Assembly (NCBI GenBank): GCA_022842595.1
Contig: JALHPF010000001.1
Coordinates: 186,001 to 250,000 of the forward strand
Length of the DNA stretch: 64,000 nucleotides
From: Rubrivivax sp.
Lineage (GTDB): Bacteria > Pseudomonadota > Gammaproteobacteria > Burkholderiales > Burkholderiaceae_C
Reading direction: 5' to 3'
Shown here piece by piece: positions 18,746-28,800 of the stretch. Each line of letters begins with the position of its first letter. The first letter of the stretch is position 1. Under the pieces are notes generated by a model. The model saw only the letters and a program-made list of their open reading frames with translations, was not told where the DNA came from and did no database searches. The position numbers were made by a program, and so were the translations under genes.

Positions 18746-19504
18746 ATGGACATCGCAGGCAAGGTTTTCATCGTCACCGGCGGCGCTTCGGGCCTGGGTG
18801 AAGGCACCGCCCGCATGCTGGCGGCCAACGGCGCCAAGGTCGTGGTTGCCGACCTGCAGGCCGAACGCGGCGCCGCCATCGCGGCCGAGATCGGCGGCGT
18901 CTTCGTCAAGTGCGACGTCAGCCAGGAAGCCGACGGCCAGGCCGCCGTGGCCGCGGCGCTGGCGCTCGGCAAGCTGATGGGGCTGGTCAACTGCGCCGGC
19001 ATCGCGCCCGCGGTGAAGACCGTCGGCCGCGACGGCGCGCATCCTCTGGCGAGCTTCACGAAGTGCATCAGCGTCAATCTGGTGGGCAGCTTCAACATGA
19101 TCCGGCTGGCGGCAGAAGCCATGGCCAAGAACGCGCCCGAGGCCACTGGCGAACGTGGCGTGATGATCAGCACCGCCAGCGTGGCCGCCTACGACGGCCA
19201 GATCGGCCAGGCCGCCTACAGCGCCAGCAAGGGCGGCATCGTCGGCATGACCCTGCCGATTGCCCGTGACCTGGCGCGCAACGGCATCCGCAACATGACC
19301 ATCGCCCCGGGCATCTTCGGCACGCCGATGATGTTCGGCATGCCACAGGACGTGCAGGACGCGCTCGCCGCCAGCGTGCCCTTCCCCAGCCGGCTGGGCA
19401 CCCCCGCCGACTATGCCAAGCTGGTGAAGCACATCGTCGAGAACGACATGCTCAACGGCGAAGTCATCCGGCTGGACGGGGCCATCCGGCTGGCGCCGAA
19501 GTAG
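18746..19504 (+). CDS. Short-chain dehydrogenase, 3-hydroxyacyl-CoA dehydrogenase type 2-like
   Basis: A 252-residue NAD(P)-dependent short-chain dehydrogenase. The nucleotide-binding [10 protein letters not shown] begins at residue 10, the NCAG motif follows, and the catalytic YSASK is preceded by [14 protein letters not shown]. The closest recognisable subgroup is the type 2 3-hydroxyacyl-CoA dehydrogenase (HSD17B10-like), judged by [10 protein letters not shown] and NVVGSFN-like segments, which would place it in fatty-acid or branched-chain acyl-CoA oxidation. GGAGAG lies upstream of the ATG. It follows adk by 26 bases and converges on the TPR-hydroxylase operon. Confidence 0.85.
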   Translation: MDIAGKVFIVTGGASGLGEGTARMLAANGAKVVVADLQAERGAAIAAEIGGVFVKCDVSQEADGQAAVAAALALGKLMGLVNCAGIAPAVKTVGRDGAHPLASFTKCISVNLVGSFNMIRLAAEAMAKNAPEATGERGVMISTASVAAYDGQIGQAAYSASKGGIVGMTLPIARDLARNGIRNMTIAPGIFGTPMMFGMPQDVQDALAASVPFPSRLGTPADYAKLVKHIVENDMLNGEVIRLDGAIRLAPK

Positions 19505-19526
19505 CACGCAGCCACGCCAGGGCCGT

Positions 19527-20705
19527 TCAAATGGCCCAGTCGCCCACGCCGCCGCGCTGGCGCTCGATGGACTGGAACAGGCCGCTCACGTAGGCACGCT
19601 CGCTGTCCGTCAGCTCCGGGCGCCACACTTCGAGAATCAGCACCACCCGGTTGTGCTGGCTCGTGTTCCAGGCCTCATGCTCGATGGTGTCGTCGAAGAG
19701 CCAGGCCTTGCCTTCCTCCCATTCGCGCGTCTCGTCGCCAACCCGGAATCGGCAACCCGCCGGCACCACCAGGGGCAGGTGAACGATAAGGCGGGTATTG
19801 ACGAAGCCGTGGTGCGCCGGAATGTGGGCGCCGGGGCGCAGCAGCGAAAACAGCACCGAAGGCGAGCGGCCGGGAATACGCACCAGCGGCAGTTGTGCCA
19901 GCACCGCTTCGGTCGCCGGGCAGCGGTCGGCGTGGGCGGCCACGCGCACCCCGTTTTTCCACAGGAAGCAGGCGCTCCAGTCGCTGTTGTCGATGAGCCC
20001 GCCCTTGTTCAGCGCCGGGCGTGAAGGATCACTCTCGATGTAAGGGCGGAAGCTGCCGACCTCACCGGTGAGCTGCATCATCTCGGCGCGGATGCTGTCG
20101 GTGGCGGCCTCGAGTTGATCGATCCAGGTGAACAGCGCCCGGTCGAAGAACTGGATCGTCGGCAGCTCTGGAAACAGGAACAGCCGCGGCGCCGACAGGT
20201 AGTGTCGGGCGCGGCCTGTCAGCAGGTTCAGCGACCGGGCGAAGCGGGGCGATGGCGGGCCCCAGGCGTTCCCGACGACTGCCAGATCGGCGTGCAGGCC
20301 TTGCTCGAAGTGCTGGGCATATCGCGCGCACATGGCCTGGGCCCGGGCAACGACCGCCTGCAGGTCCCTGGGAATGGCCTCGAGCTGCGCAGCGCAATTC
20401 AGGGCTGCCTGGTAGAACGAAGCAGCCGTCTGTGCACCGGCGGCTTCGAGCCAGTCTCCCTTCAGGACCAGGGCACCGATATGCCGGGGTTGCAGCACCA
20501 GCGCGGCATCCAGCGCGGCGCTGGCCTGGGCATGCTCGCCCAGCCGCTTGTGAGCCTGCGCCAGGCCCAGGTGGGCATCGGCCAGGCCCGGGCCTTCGCG
20601 CACCAGCTGCAGGAAGGTGTCGCGCGCGGCTTGCGCCTGCCCCGACTGCAACTGCGCCACGCCACGTTCGACGAGGCTGCGAATGGCGCCGGCGTTCAAG
20701 CCCAT
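19527..20705 (-). CDS. TPR protein with aspartyl/asparaginyl beta-hydroxylase domain (copy 1)
   Basis: A 392-residue protein with N-terminal TPR-like helices (about 5-130), a middle region containing FPELPTIQFFDRALFTWIDQ, and an Asp/Asn beta-hydroxylase domain (about 205-370). By comparison with human AspH the Fe(II) ligands should be H298 in PAHHG and H343 in DDTIEHEAWN, with R353 holding 2-oxoglutarate; all are present. Like other members of the family it lacks the acidic third ligand. No signal peptide is seen, so it acts in the cytoplasm. It begins 11 bases after the small secreted protein and is the last gene of that operon. The substrate is unknown. Confidence 0.88.
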   Translation of the reverse strand: MGLNAGAIRSLVERGVAQLQSGQAQAARDTFLQLVREGPGLADAHLGLAQAHKRLGEHAQASAALDAALVLQPRHIGALVLKGDWLEAAGAQTAASFYQAALNCAAQLEAIPRDLQAVVARAQAMCARYAQHFEQGLHADLAVVGNAWGPPSPRFARSLNLLTGRARHYLSAPRLFLFPELPTIQFFDRALFTWIDQLEAATDSIRAEMMQLTGEVGSFRPYIESDPSRPALNKGGLIDNSDWSACFLWKNGVRVAAHADRCPATEAVLAQLPLVRIPGRSPSVLFSLLRPGAHIPAHHGFVNTRLIVHLPLVVPAGCRFRVGDETREWEEGKAWLFDDTIEHEAWNTSQHNRVVLILEVWRPELTDSERAYVSGLFQSIERQRGGVGDWAI

Positions 20706-20715
20706 GGTGCTGGCC

Positions 20716-21207
20716 TCAAGGCAGACGTCGAACCTTCGGCGACCGGTTCGTGCCTTCGATCTCGAGATAGAAGGCACCCAGCATGCCGCGCCGGATGCTC
20801 ACCTTCGGGTTCGTTGCGGTCAGCACACCATAGCTGTCGTCGTTGATCTGCCAGCGCTGGCCGTTGGCCAGCTGCAGAACGTCGCCGGGTGCCCAGCCTC
20901 GGAACAGCCCCGGAATCGTCGTCTGGATGACAGCCGCCGGTGCGGGCGCAAGCTTGTTCTCGAGCCCGAAGCGCGATTCCTCGGCGGCCGGCGCGGCAGG
21001 CGCCGGGGCGTTGCGTTCGCCGCCCACGACCACGATGGCCTCGTAGCAGGCCAGCTTGTCGGCCGGCGCAGCCAGGGCCCGGCACCGGAGGATGGCTGCG
21101 TCGCTGGCCTGGCCCGGCATCGAGGCCAGCAGCATGACCAGGCACAGGGCCGCAGGGACCAGGCCCCGGGCCTGGCGCGGCCGGGTGACATCAAGGAATG
21201 TGCACAT
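20716..21207 (-). CDS. Small secreted protein between two hydroxylase genes
   Basis: A 163-residue protein with a likely signal peptide (hydrophobic 17-32, cleavage near residue 35). The mature part begins with a short motif, RCRALAAPADKLACYEAI, whose two cysteines (42 and 54) are probably disulfide-bonded; this C-x11-CY pattern occurs in several periplasmic protein families. A flexible Ala/Pro linker (60-95) is followed by a beta-rich C-terminal domain with FRGWAPGDVLQLANGQRWQI. It has no recognised function. It sits between two TPR-hydroxylases, 43 bases after one and 10 before the other, and could be their substrate or partner; that is inference. Confidence 0.75.
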   Translation of the reverse strand: MCTFLDVTRPRQARGLVPAALCLVMLLASMPGQASDAAILRCRALAAPADKLACYEAIVVVGGERNAPAPAAPAAEESRFGLENKLAPAPAAVIQTTIPGLFRGWAPGDVLQLANGQRWQINDDSYGVLTATNPKVSIRRGMLGAFYLEIEGTNRSPKVRRLP

Positions 21208-21250
21208 GGGATTTGGCCGAAGGATCGATCATCTGGCAAGGCGCCTGGGC

Positions 21251-22555
21251 CTACGCGCCGTAGCCTTGCGTACCGTCGCTGCCGAAGCTGCTCAGGGCTG
21301 CATTCAGTGCCGTGATCATGCGCCGTTCGGCCGCATTCAACAGCGGGTGCCAGGTGTCGAAGATGAACACCACGCGGGGCTGATCGCTGTCGTTGGCGGC
21401 CTCGTGTTCGATCGTGTCGTCGAAGACCCAGGCCTGGCCGGGCCGCCACTGGCGGCTGGTGTTGCCGACGCGGAAGCTGCACCCGTCTGGCACGATCAGC
21501 GGCAGGTGCACGACCAGGCGGCAGTTGCTCGCACCCACGTGGGGCGGGATGCGCGTGCGCGGCTTCAGCAGTGAAAACATCGCCACGGGCGTGCGGTGGG
21601 CCTGCTCGGGCCAGGGCGTCTTCTGCCAGACCGCCATCGTCTGCGGGCAGCGCAGGGCGTTCTCGGGCACCGGCACGCCGTCCTTCACCAGGTGCAGAAC
21701 GCTCCAGCGCGGCGAGTGGTTGAGTTCCTTCCACTGGGCCACTGGCTGGTCGGCGCTGTAGGTGATGTAGGGCACGAAGGCGGTGCCTGCCTGGTCGGCC
21801 TGAGCCGCGGCCAGAAACTCGGCGCGGATGCTGTCGGTGGCTGCCTCGACGTCGTCGAGCCAGGGAAACTGCTCGCGCGGGAAGAACTCCAGCGCCGGCA
21901 GCTGCGGCATGAAGTAGCGCATCGGCTGCGAATCGAAGCGCTGCTTGCGTCCGAGCAGGATGTCGACCGAAAGCCGGAAGCGATCGAGACCCGGCTCGCC
22001 GCACTGCTTGAAGGCGTCCGCCAAGCAGGCATCGACATGCTCACCCAGCGCGCGGTAGTGCTGGTCGCGGAAGTTCATCGCGTGCGTCACGGCGGGGCGC
22101 AGTTCGGGGCTCAGGCGGTCGGCGTCGGGCGCAACCGCCGCCGCGGCGCCGTAGGCCGAAGCTGCCTGGTTGGCCTTGCCCTGGCGCTCGTAGAGCGAAC
22201 CGCGCAGCACCAGCGCCAACAGGTCGTAAGGGTCCACCGCCAGGGCCTGGAACAGCGCCTTCTCTTCGGCCGCTTCGTCCTTCAGCTGCTGGCTGGCCAG
22301 TGCCACGTTGATCCACTGTCGCGGGTTCTTGCCGTCTGCCGCAGCGGCGCGCTGGAAAGCGGTTTGCGCGGCCTGGAAGTCGCCCTGCCTGAAGGCCGCC
22401 TGGCCCAGCTGGGTGAGCCCCACCGCATGATCGGGCTGCAGCGAAACCACGCGTGCCCAGGCGGCCAGGGCATCGGCGTCACGGCCTGCCTGCATGGCCT
22501 GGATGGCACGCTGCGCGGCGGCTTCCACTTCAGCGGCCTGTGCAGAAGTTGACAT
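21251..22555 (-). CDS. TPR protein with aspartyl/asparaginyl beta-hydroxylase domain (copy 2)
   Basis: A 434-residue paralogue of the other two TPR-hydroxylases here. TPR-like helices occupy about 10-140; FMPQLPALEFFPREQFPWLDDVEAA lies in the conserved middle region; and the hydroxylase domain carries H339 (PPHVG), H384 (DDTIEHEA) and R394 as predicted iron and 2-oxoglutarate ligands. No signal peptide is seen. It is the first gene of the operon hydroxylase-secreted protein-hydroxylase and lies 90 bases beyond a TonB-dependent receptor, separated from it by a short hairpin terminator. Expression with the receptor by read-through is possible because that terminator has only a short T tract. 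Confidence 0.88.
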   Translation of the reverse strand: MSTSAQAAEVEAAAQRAIQAMQAGRDADALAAWARVVSLQPDHAVGLTQLGQAAFRQGDFQAAQTAFQRAAAADGKNPRQWINVALASQQLKDEAAEEKALFQALAVDPYDLLALVLRGSLYERQGKANQAASAYGAAAAVAPDADRLSPELRPAVTHAMNFRDQHYRALGEHVDACLADAFKQCGEPGLDRFRLSVDILLGRKQRFDSQPMRYFMPQLPALEFFPREQFPWLDDVEAATDSIRAEFLAAAQADQAGTAFVPYITYSADQPVAQWKELNHSPRWSVLHLVKDGVPVPENALRCPQTMAVWQKTPWPEQAHRTPVAMFSLLKPRTRIPPHVGASNCRLVVHLPLIVPDGCSFRVGNTSRQWRPGQAWVFDDTIEHEAANDSDQPRVVFIFDTWHPLLNAAERRMITALNAALSSFGSDGTQGYGA

Positions 22556-22591
22556 GGGAAACGGCCTCTCGAGGAAAACGGACAGACCAAT

Positions 22592-22619
22592 GAAAGACGG
22601 CGAGCAGATGCTCGCCGTC
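22592..22619 (-). terminator. Hairpin terminator after TonB receptor 1
   Basis: A perfect 10-base stem GACGGCGAGC/GCTCGCCGTC with a four-base loop at 22596-22619 is followed on the minus strand by TTTCATT. The short T tract suggests partial termination. Confidence 0.65.
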
Positions 22620-22645
22620 GCCCTAACACTGGCCTGACGCGTGGG

Positions 22646-25546
22646 TCAGAACTTGTAGGTTCCGTTCAGGAAGACCTTGCGGCCCAGCGCATCGTACACA
22701 CCCGGGAAGGTGTTGCCGTTGCCCTGGCCGGTACCGACCACCACCACCGGCGGGCTGCGATCCAGCAGGTTGTTCACGCCGAAGCCGATGGTCAGGCCCT
22801 TGGTGGCCTTCCAGCTGCCGGCGATGTCCAGGTAGTTCTGGCTGGCCAGCGTGCGGTTGACTTCAACGAAGCCACCGGCCAGCAGCTCCTGGTTGCTCGA
22901 CTCCTGGATGGTGACCTTGGCCATGTGGCGCCAGGTGACGGCCAGGTCCACATCCCACGGGGTGGCCCAGCTGGCACGCAGCTTGTGGCGCCATTCCGGG
23001 TTCGGCGCATCGCACTTGTTCAGGCCGTATAGACCCACGCAGTCATAGGTGCCGAGGCCCTTGATTTCCTCGACGGTCAGCTCCGACAGCTTCGTACCCA
23101 GGAAGTTCACACCCAGCCGGCCCATGCCGCCGAGGCTCATGCCGTAGTTGAGCCCGATGTCCCAGCCCTTCGTGCCGGTACCACCGATGTTCTGATTGGT
23201 CGCAACAATCTGCGATTCAGGCAGCAGCCACAAGGTGCCGGCACGGTCGCGCGTGATCAGGCTGCAGAAGGTCGGGTTGCCGGTCTTCAGGCACTGGTCC
23301 AGCGTCGTCGCGGCAGGAATGATACCGATCGTGTTATCGACATCGATGTCGAAATAGTCGAGGCTGACGCTCAGGTCGCGGATCGGCTGCAACACTACCC
23401 CGATCGTCAAGCTCTTCGATTTCTCCGGTTGGAGGTTCGGATTGCCACCCTGCAGGAAGTTGTACTGTCCGGCCGGGCTGTCCAGGTCGGTGCCGTACAG
23501 CGCTGCCGGCAGGCCAGTGCGAAGGCATTCCGCCAGCGTCGCTTCCGGAGTCGGGCCGCTGCAGGGGTCGGCATTCAGGTCGTACAGGTTCGAGCCCTGG
23601 GCCTGGAACAGCTCGATCAGGTTCGGCGCACGCGCCGCCGACTGGTAGCTGGCACGCAGCTTCACCGCCTTGATCGGCGCCCATTCGACACCCAGACCGT
23701 AGGTGTCGGTCGACACGTCGGTGTTGTACGAAGCGTGGCGATAGCTGCCGTTGACGATCAGCGAATCGGCAAACGGCACACCTTCCAGGATGGGGATGCG
23801 CACTTCGCCGAACACTTCGTTGACCGAGAAGCTGCCGCTCAGCGGAGGCGTCGGGCCACCCGAGCCCGAGAGCTCACCCGCCTGGGTGGCGGCGTCGGTG
23901 GCCAGCGACAGCGCTTCCTTGCGGTGCTCCAGGCCGAACACGACGCCAACGCCTTGCTTGGCGCCCGGCAGCTTGATGCCGTACTCGCCGAGGTCGGTCG
24001 ACAGGGTGGCGCCCTGCATGTTCAGCTCGGTCGAGCCCTTGCGGAAGCCCGGCGTCTGCAGGTAGTCGAGCGCTGCCTGGGTCACGCCGCCCAGCTTCCA
24101 GATGTTGTACGGAACGCAAGCCGGGTCGGTGCCGGTCACGACCGAACGGCAGGTGGCCACGCCGTTGACATTGACCACGTCCATCGCATTCTTGATGCGC
24201 GATGTGAGGAAGTAGTTGTTTTCGTTCTGGCTGTAGATCACCCGCGACGCGATGTTGTAGACGTCGTAGCTGAACTTGCCGATGTCGCCCTTCACGCCGA
24301 TGAGCGTGCGGAACGAGCTGTTGCGGTACTCGGACTGGCGGCCGCCGCCTTCGACGTTGCGCCGGCCCATCGTGAACTCAACCTCCTGGCCTGGTGTCGT
24401 CAGACCCAGCGCGTTGCGCCAGCTCTGCGACAGCAGCGGGTTCTCGAAGGTCGTCGAGTACAGGTCGATGAACGCGCCGCCCGGGGCGATCTGCGCCACG
24501 GTCAGGTCGTCGTGGAACGACAGTTCGCTGTAGACGTTGGCGGACTGGGCCACCTGGTAGTTGACGAAGGCGTTGAAGCCGTAACGCTCCGAAGGCCGCT
24601 GGAAGTAGTTCACCGGCCCGAAGTTGTACTGGTCCAGCGCGTTGTTGAAGCGGCGCGCCGTGCCATTCGTGTCGGCGTTCGTCCACAGCGTGTTGAAGCC
24701 TGCGCCCACGCCAATGCGGCCGGTGGCGTTGGTGCCCGAACCGCCGCAGACGAAGGCGCCTGCAGCGTTAGTGCCCAGCGAACAAGCGCTGAAGTCGCGC
24801 TCTGACTGCAGCAGCGGATCGGTTTTCTTGTAGTTCAGGAAGACCGTGGCATTGCCCTTGTCGCCGGCGAAGTTGCCGCCGAGCAGGACGCTGAGGTTGG
24901 TTTCCTTGCCGTCGGCATTGATGTTGCCCGGCACCTTGAATTGCGACGGGTTCGTGGCGGCACGCGCGGCCACGATGTCGGCGATGCCGGCCGGGTTCTT
25001 CTGCTTGTGGTTGTAGAAGCTGTGGTTCAGTTCGACCTGCAGGCCTTCGAATTTGTCGTTCATGATGAAGTTCACGACGCCCGAGATGGCATCGGAACCG
25101 TACACCGCGGACGCACCACCCGTGAGCACCTCAACCCGGCGGATGAGGGCGGCGGGAATCTGGTTCAAGTCGGGCGACGTGGTGTTGGCACTGCCCATGG
25201 GCAGACGACGGCCGTTCATCAGCACCAGCGTGCGTTCGGAGCCCAGGCCGCGAAGGTTGACGGAAGCAGTGCCGGTTGCGCCGTTGACGACGTTGCCGCC
25301 CTGGTCGGCGAAGACCTGGGGCAGGTTGTTCAGCAGGCTTTCGACGTTGCGAACGCCGTCGATCTTGATGTCGGCAGCGCCGAGCACTGCCACCGGGCTG
25401 GCGCCTTCGGCGGCGATCGACTTGATGCGCGAACCGGTGATCTCAACCCGCTCCGAAGATTGCGCGAAGGCAGGCGAACCTGCCATGACCAGACCGCCAC
25501 CGAGGACGGCCAATACACCCCGACAAACCTTCGTTCTCTGAAACAT
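22646..25546 (-). CDS. TonB-dependent outer-membrane receptor 1
   Basis: A 966-residue outer-membrane receptor. The signal peptide (MFQRTKVCRGVLAVLGG..., about 1-28) is followed by SERVEITGSRIKS, a TonB-box-like segment typical of this receptor subfamily, then a plug domain with NLRGLGSERTLVLMNGRR and GGASAVYGSDAISGVVNF, and a 22-strand-type barrel ending in the aromatic residue of NGTYKF. The ATG at 25546 is the true start; the open frame continues upstream without homology. The ligand is unknown, and no siderophore or cobalamin gene or riboswitch is nearby. It closely resembles receptor 3 in signal peptide and plug. The downstream neighbours are the TPR-hydroxylase genes. Confidence 0.93.
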   Translation of the reverse strand: MFQRTKVCRGVLAVLGGGLVMAGSPAFAQSSERVEITGSRIKSIAAEGASPVAVLGAADIKIDGVRNVESLLNNLPQVFADQGGNVVNGATGTASVNLRGLGSERTLVLMNGRRLPMGSANTTSPDLNQIPAALIRRVEVLTGGASAVYGSDAISGVVNFIMNDKFEGLQVELNHSFYNHKQKNPAGIADIVAARAATNPSQFKVPGNINADGKETNLSVLLGGNFAGDKGNATVFLNYKKTDPLLQSERDFSACSLGTNAAGAFVCGGSGTNATGRIGVGAGFNTLWTNADTNGTARRFNNALDQYNFGPVNYFQRPSERYGFNAFVNYQVAQSANVYSELSFHDDLTVAQIAPGGAFIDLYSTTFENPLLSQSWRNALGLTTPGQEVEFTMGRRNVEGGGRQSEYRNSSFRTLIGVKGDIGKFSYDVYNIASRVIYSQNENNYFLTSRIKNAMDVVNVNGVATCRSVVTGTDPACVPYNIWKLGGVTQAALDYLQTPGFRKGSTELNMQGATLSTDLGEYGIKLPGAKQGVGVVFGLEHRKEALSLATDAATQAGELSGSGGPTPPLSGSFSVNEVFGEVRIPILEGVPFADSLIVNGSYRHASYNTDVSTDTYGLGVEWAPIKAVKLRASYQSAARAPNLIELFQAQGSNLYDLNADPCSGPTPEATLAECLRTGLPAALYGTDLDSPAGQYNFLQGGNPNLQPEKSKSLTIGVVLQPIRDLSVSLDYFDIDVDNTIGIIPAATTLDQCLKTGNPTFCSLITRDRAGTLWLLPESQIVATNQNIGGTGTKGWDIGLNYGMSLGGMGRLGVNFLGTKLSELTVEEIKGLGTYDCVGLYGLNKCDAPNPEWRHKLRASWATPWDVDLAVTWRHMAKVTIQESSNQELLAGGFVEVNRTLASQNYLDIAGSWKATKGLTIGFGVNNLLDRSPPVVVVGTGQGNGNTFPGVYDALGRKVFLNGTYKF

Positions 25547-25764
25547 GCGATCTCCGATCAATTGGGAAAACTGAATCCGATGGCCGTAAGCAACATCCGC
25601 GCCAAAACACTCTTCACGGCTCGCGGCGAAACCCACGGTAGCTTGCGTGGGCGGATTCTGTGGGGCGACATCGAAGGGTCCCATTCGAAGAATCCCAGCC
25701 TGTTGCTCAGATGAGACGCTGCGGCGCCACCTGGGGCGGCACCTCCGACCAGGGGATAGACCGA

Positions 25765-25808
25765 CAACAAAAACCCCGCCACCTGTCCTGCGGACGGATA
25801 GCGGGGTT
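25765..25808 (-). terminator. Rho-independent terminator after TonB receptor 2
   Basis: On the minus strand AACCCCGC ... GCGGGGTT forms an eight-base stem followed directly by TTTGTTG. Confidence 0.8.
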
Positions 25809-25814
25809 GCGTTT

Positions 25815-25839
25815 CCAGGGGCGCCGGTGGCGCCCCTGG
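25815..25839. repeat. Perfect GC hairpin just after receptor 2
   Basis: CCAGGGGCGCC and GGCGCCCCTGG form an 11-base perfect stem with a GGT loop, 16 bases past the receptor 2 stop and seven bases before the T-tract terminator. It lacks its own T tract and may protect the transcript's 3' end. Confidence 0.6.
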
Positions 25840-25854
25840 ATGTCAGTGCCGGTC

Positions 25855-28800
25855 TTAGAACTCGTACCCGACGGTGAGCTTCACCGAACGTGCCGTCGTC
25901 AGCGAAAGCGTACGGCCGTAGGTGGCCGATGTACCGGTCGCGTCGAAGGCCGGCTGCTGCTGCTCGTCGATGTTCTGCACGGTCTGCTTGTTGAACACGT
26001 TGAAGACGTCGACTCGCGCGGTCAGGCCCTTCACGAACGACGGCCGGTAGACCAGGTTCATGTCGAGACGCGTGTCCCAAGGCAGGGTGCCCAGCGTGCC
26101 GCGCGGCACGAAGCTGGCCGTCGTTGCGCCGTCAACCCGGCAGAAGCGGTAGTCGTTGCCGTAGTTGTTGCCGCCATCGAGGTAGTCTTCAAGGCTCTCG
26201 CCGAAGGCAGGCGTTCCCTCGTAGTTACCCAGGCAGCCCTTGGGTCGACCCGAAGCCAGCAGCAGGTTGGCGCCGATGTCCAGGCCCGGGGCCACGCGCA
26301 AGAAGCCGTAGGCCTTGATCTGGTGGCGCCGGTCGTTCGGCAGGTAGCCGTAGCCACCTTGCATCAGTTCCGGGTTGTCCCAGTTCACGGTCAGCGAGAC
26401 ATCGGCCTGGCCCAGGTCGGAATTGGTCTGGCCTTCGGTGTTGCCCTTGTTCTTCGCATAGGTGTAGGTCACCTTGCCGTACCAGCCGTCCTTCAACGGA
26501 TGCTCGGCGAAGAAGTCGAGCGCCATGTACGTGCGCTTGGCCTTGTCGAAACCCAAGTCCGCGGCGCTGAGGTTCACGCGCGTGTACTTCCCGTCGCCGG
26601 CATAGTCCACCAGGAAGGTGTTGGCCTTGCCCGGGTTGAACGAAGCGCAGCCATAGCCCGCCCAGTTGTCGGTGTTGATGTTGTTGTCCGCTGCGAACTT
26701 CACGAACGGGCGCGCGTCGCAATGGTCGTCGATCGTCGCCACCAGCTGGCGATAGGTGGCGCGGGCACCGACGTTCAGCGCCGGGCTGAGCGCACGCTCG
26801 AAACCGATCGTGAACTCATCCTGGCTGTTGGGCTTCATGTCCTGGGCCGAGACCACGTTCGGATCCTTGGCCTGCCCGTACTCGTTGTTGTTCGAGAACG
26901 GCGTGCCCAGCTTCACCACCCCGGTCGGCGCGCCATTCGCGTCAACGCCCCGGTAGGTGAACCAGTCCGAGGTCAAGGTGGATCGGCTGGCACCGCGCAC
27001 TGCCAGACGCGTCGGGATCTGAACCCCGTAGCGCCCGGCGGTCGCGAAGACCTTGGTCGATGCATCGCCGTTCACGTCCCAGGCCACCGCCAGGCGCGGG
27101 TTCACCGAGTTCTCGACCTTCAGGAACGTCTGGCCATCGCCGTTGATGTTCTTGTACTGCTCGAAGCGCAGACCCGGGGTCACGATCACGTCCTTCGTCA
27201 CCTGCCAACGGTCTTCGATGTACTGTGCCGACTGGGTCGACTGCGCATCGGTGACGGTGTTGAAGATGATCTCGCGGCCGTAGTAGTAGCGCGTCGGTGC
27301 TGCGGGGTTGCCTGTCGGCGCTGAAAGCGCATTGCCCTGCAACAAGCTGAGCGTGCTGCCCGGGTTGCGAAGGTTGCCGTTGGTCGAGCTGGCATACAGG
27401 TAGTAGCCATTGCCTGCATAGACCTCGCCAGCTGCCTTCGACTTCAGCTTCACGTCGTCGACACCGGCCCGCAGCGTGTGATTGCCGAGCTTGTATTCCA
27501 GGTCGAAACGCAGTGCGTCGACTTCGTCCTTCGAACCAGGGGCGAGCACGGTCGTGCCGCCAGCGAAGGCATATGGGCTGTTGTAGGTGAAGCCAGGGAA
27601 GCGGTTGGCCGCGGCCGCGTTCGACTGACGGATGTTGCTGGAAACGGCCGGACCGCCGTCGAAACTGTTCAGGTGGTCTGACTTGCTGCGCCCTGCCAGT
27701 GCCGTGATCGTCAGATCCTGGGTCAGATAGCCGGTGTAGCGCAGCACCTGTGCATCGCTGCCGACCCCCAGGTTGTTGGCCGCCAGGTTGGTGTACTTCG
27801 CACGCAAGGAGACAGCGTCACCGATGGCACCGGTGTCGTAGTTGTAGCCACGGCGCGTTTCGTCCTGCACATGCTTGTCGCCGATCAGCGAGAACTCCAG
27901 GATGTGCTCGTTGGTGATGTTCCAGTCGAGTTTCGCGAAGTAGCGGGTGTTGGTGTTGTCGCGGTCGGCCCAGCCTGAAGTGGCGTTGTTGGTCGCCGTT
28001 CTGATGCCGATCACCTGCCCGCGGTCGTCCTTGATCTGGTCCACCGCTGCAAAGATGAACAACTTGTCCGCAATGATCGGGCCGCCGATGTAGGCGCCCA
28101 GCGTCGTTTCGGTGCGGGTGTTGTCGCCGCGGCGGAGGTACAAGGTGCCGTCGGTCCGGCGCGCCGGGTTGGGGTCGGTCGCCTTGAAGGCACCCGTGTC
28201 AGCGTAGAAGAAGTCGTCGCTCTTGGAGCGCAGGCTGTTCGGTGCAACGCTCAGGCTGACGCCGCCAGTCCAGGTGTTGGTGCCGCTCTTGGTGGTGATG
28301 TTGACGACGCCGCCGATCGAGCGGCCGAACTCAACACCGAAGCCGCCGGTCAGCACCTGAGCCTGCGAAATGGCACCAAAAGGCAGATCGGTCGAACCCA
28401 GCTGGTTCAGCGGGTTCGTGACCGGGAAGCCGTTGATGTAGTACGAGTTCTCCGAAGGCGCCGCGCCGCCGAAGCTGGCTCCGCCTGGGTAACGAGAGTC
28501 CGCACGCGTGGTGTTGGGGGCCAGCTGGACGATGCCCTGGATGTTCTGGGCCACCGGCAGCGCGTCGAGCTGCCTCGACGTGAGGGTGCTGCCGTTGTTG
28601 GTGGACGAGACGTCGAGCTGGGCGATCCTGCCGGTGATCTGGATCGTCTGCGCCGCGCCGGTTCCTGTGCTGAACAGGACCTCGCTGCCTTGGCCGATGC
28701 TGACCTGGATGCCGTCACTGACGCTCAGCGTCTTGCCGTCTCGCAGCAGGGTGGCGCGGTAGATGCCGACCGGCAGGGCCGTGGCCGTGAAGCGGCCGGA

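Larger units (their letters stand above)
25547..25854. other. Intergenic region between TonB receptors 1 and 2
   Basis: These 308 bases carry no gene. The end next to receptor 2 holds two successive hairpins that terminate its transcript. The rest must contain the promoter and leader of receptor 1, but no convincing -35/-10 pair or riboswitch is recognised. Confidence 0.5.
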
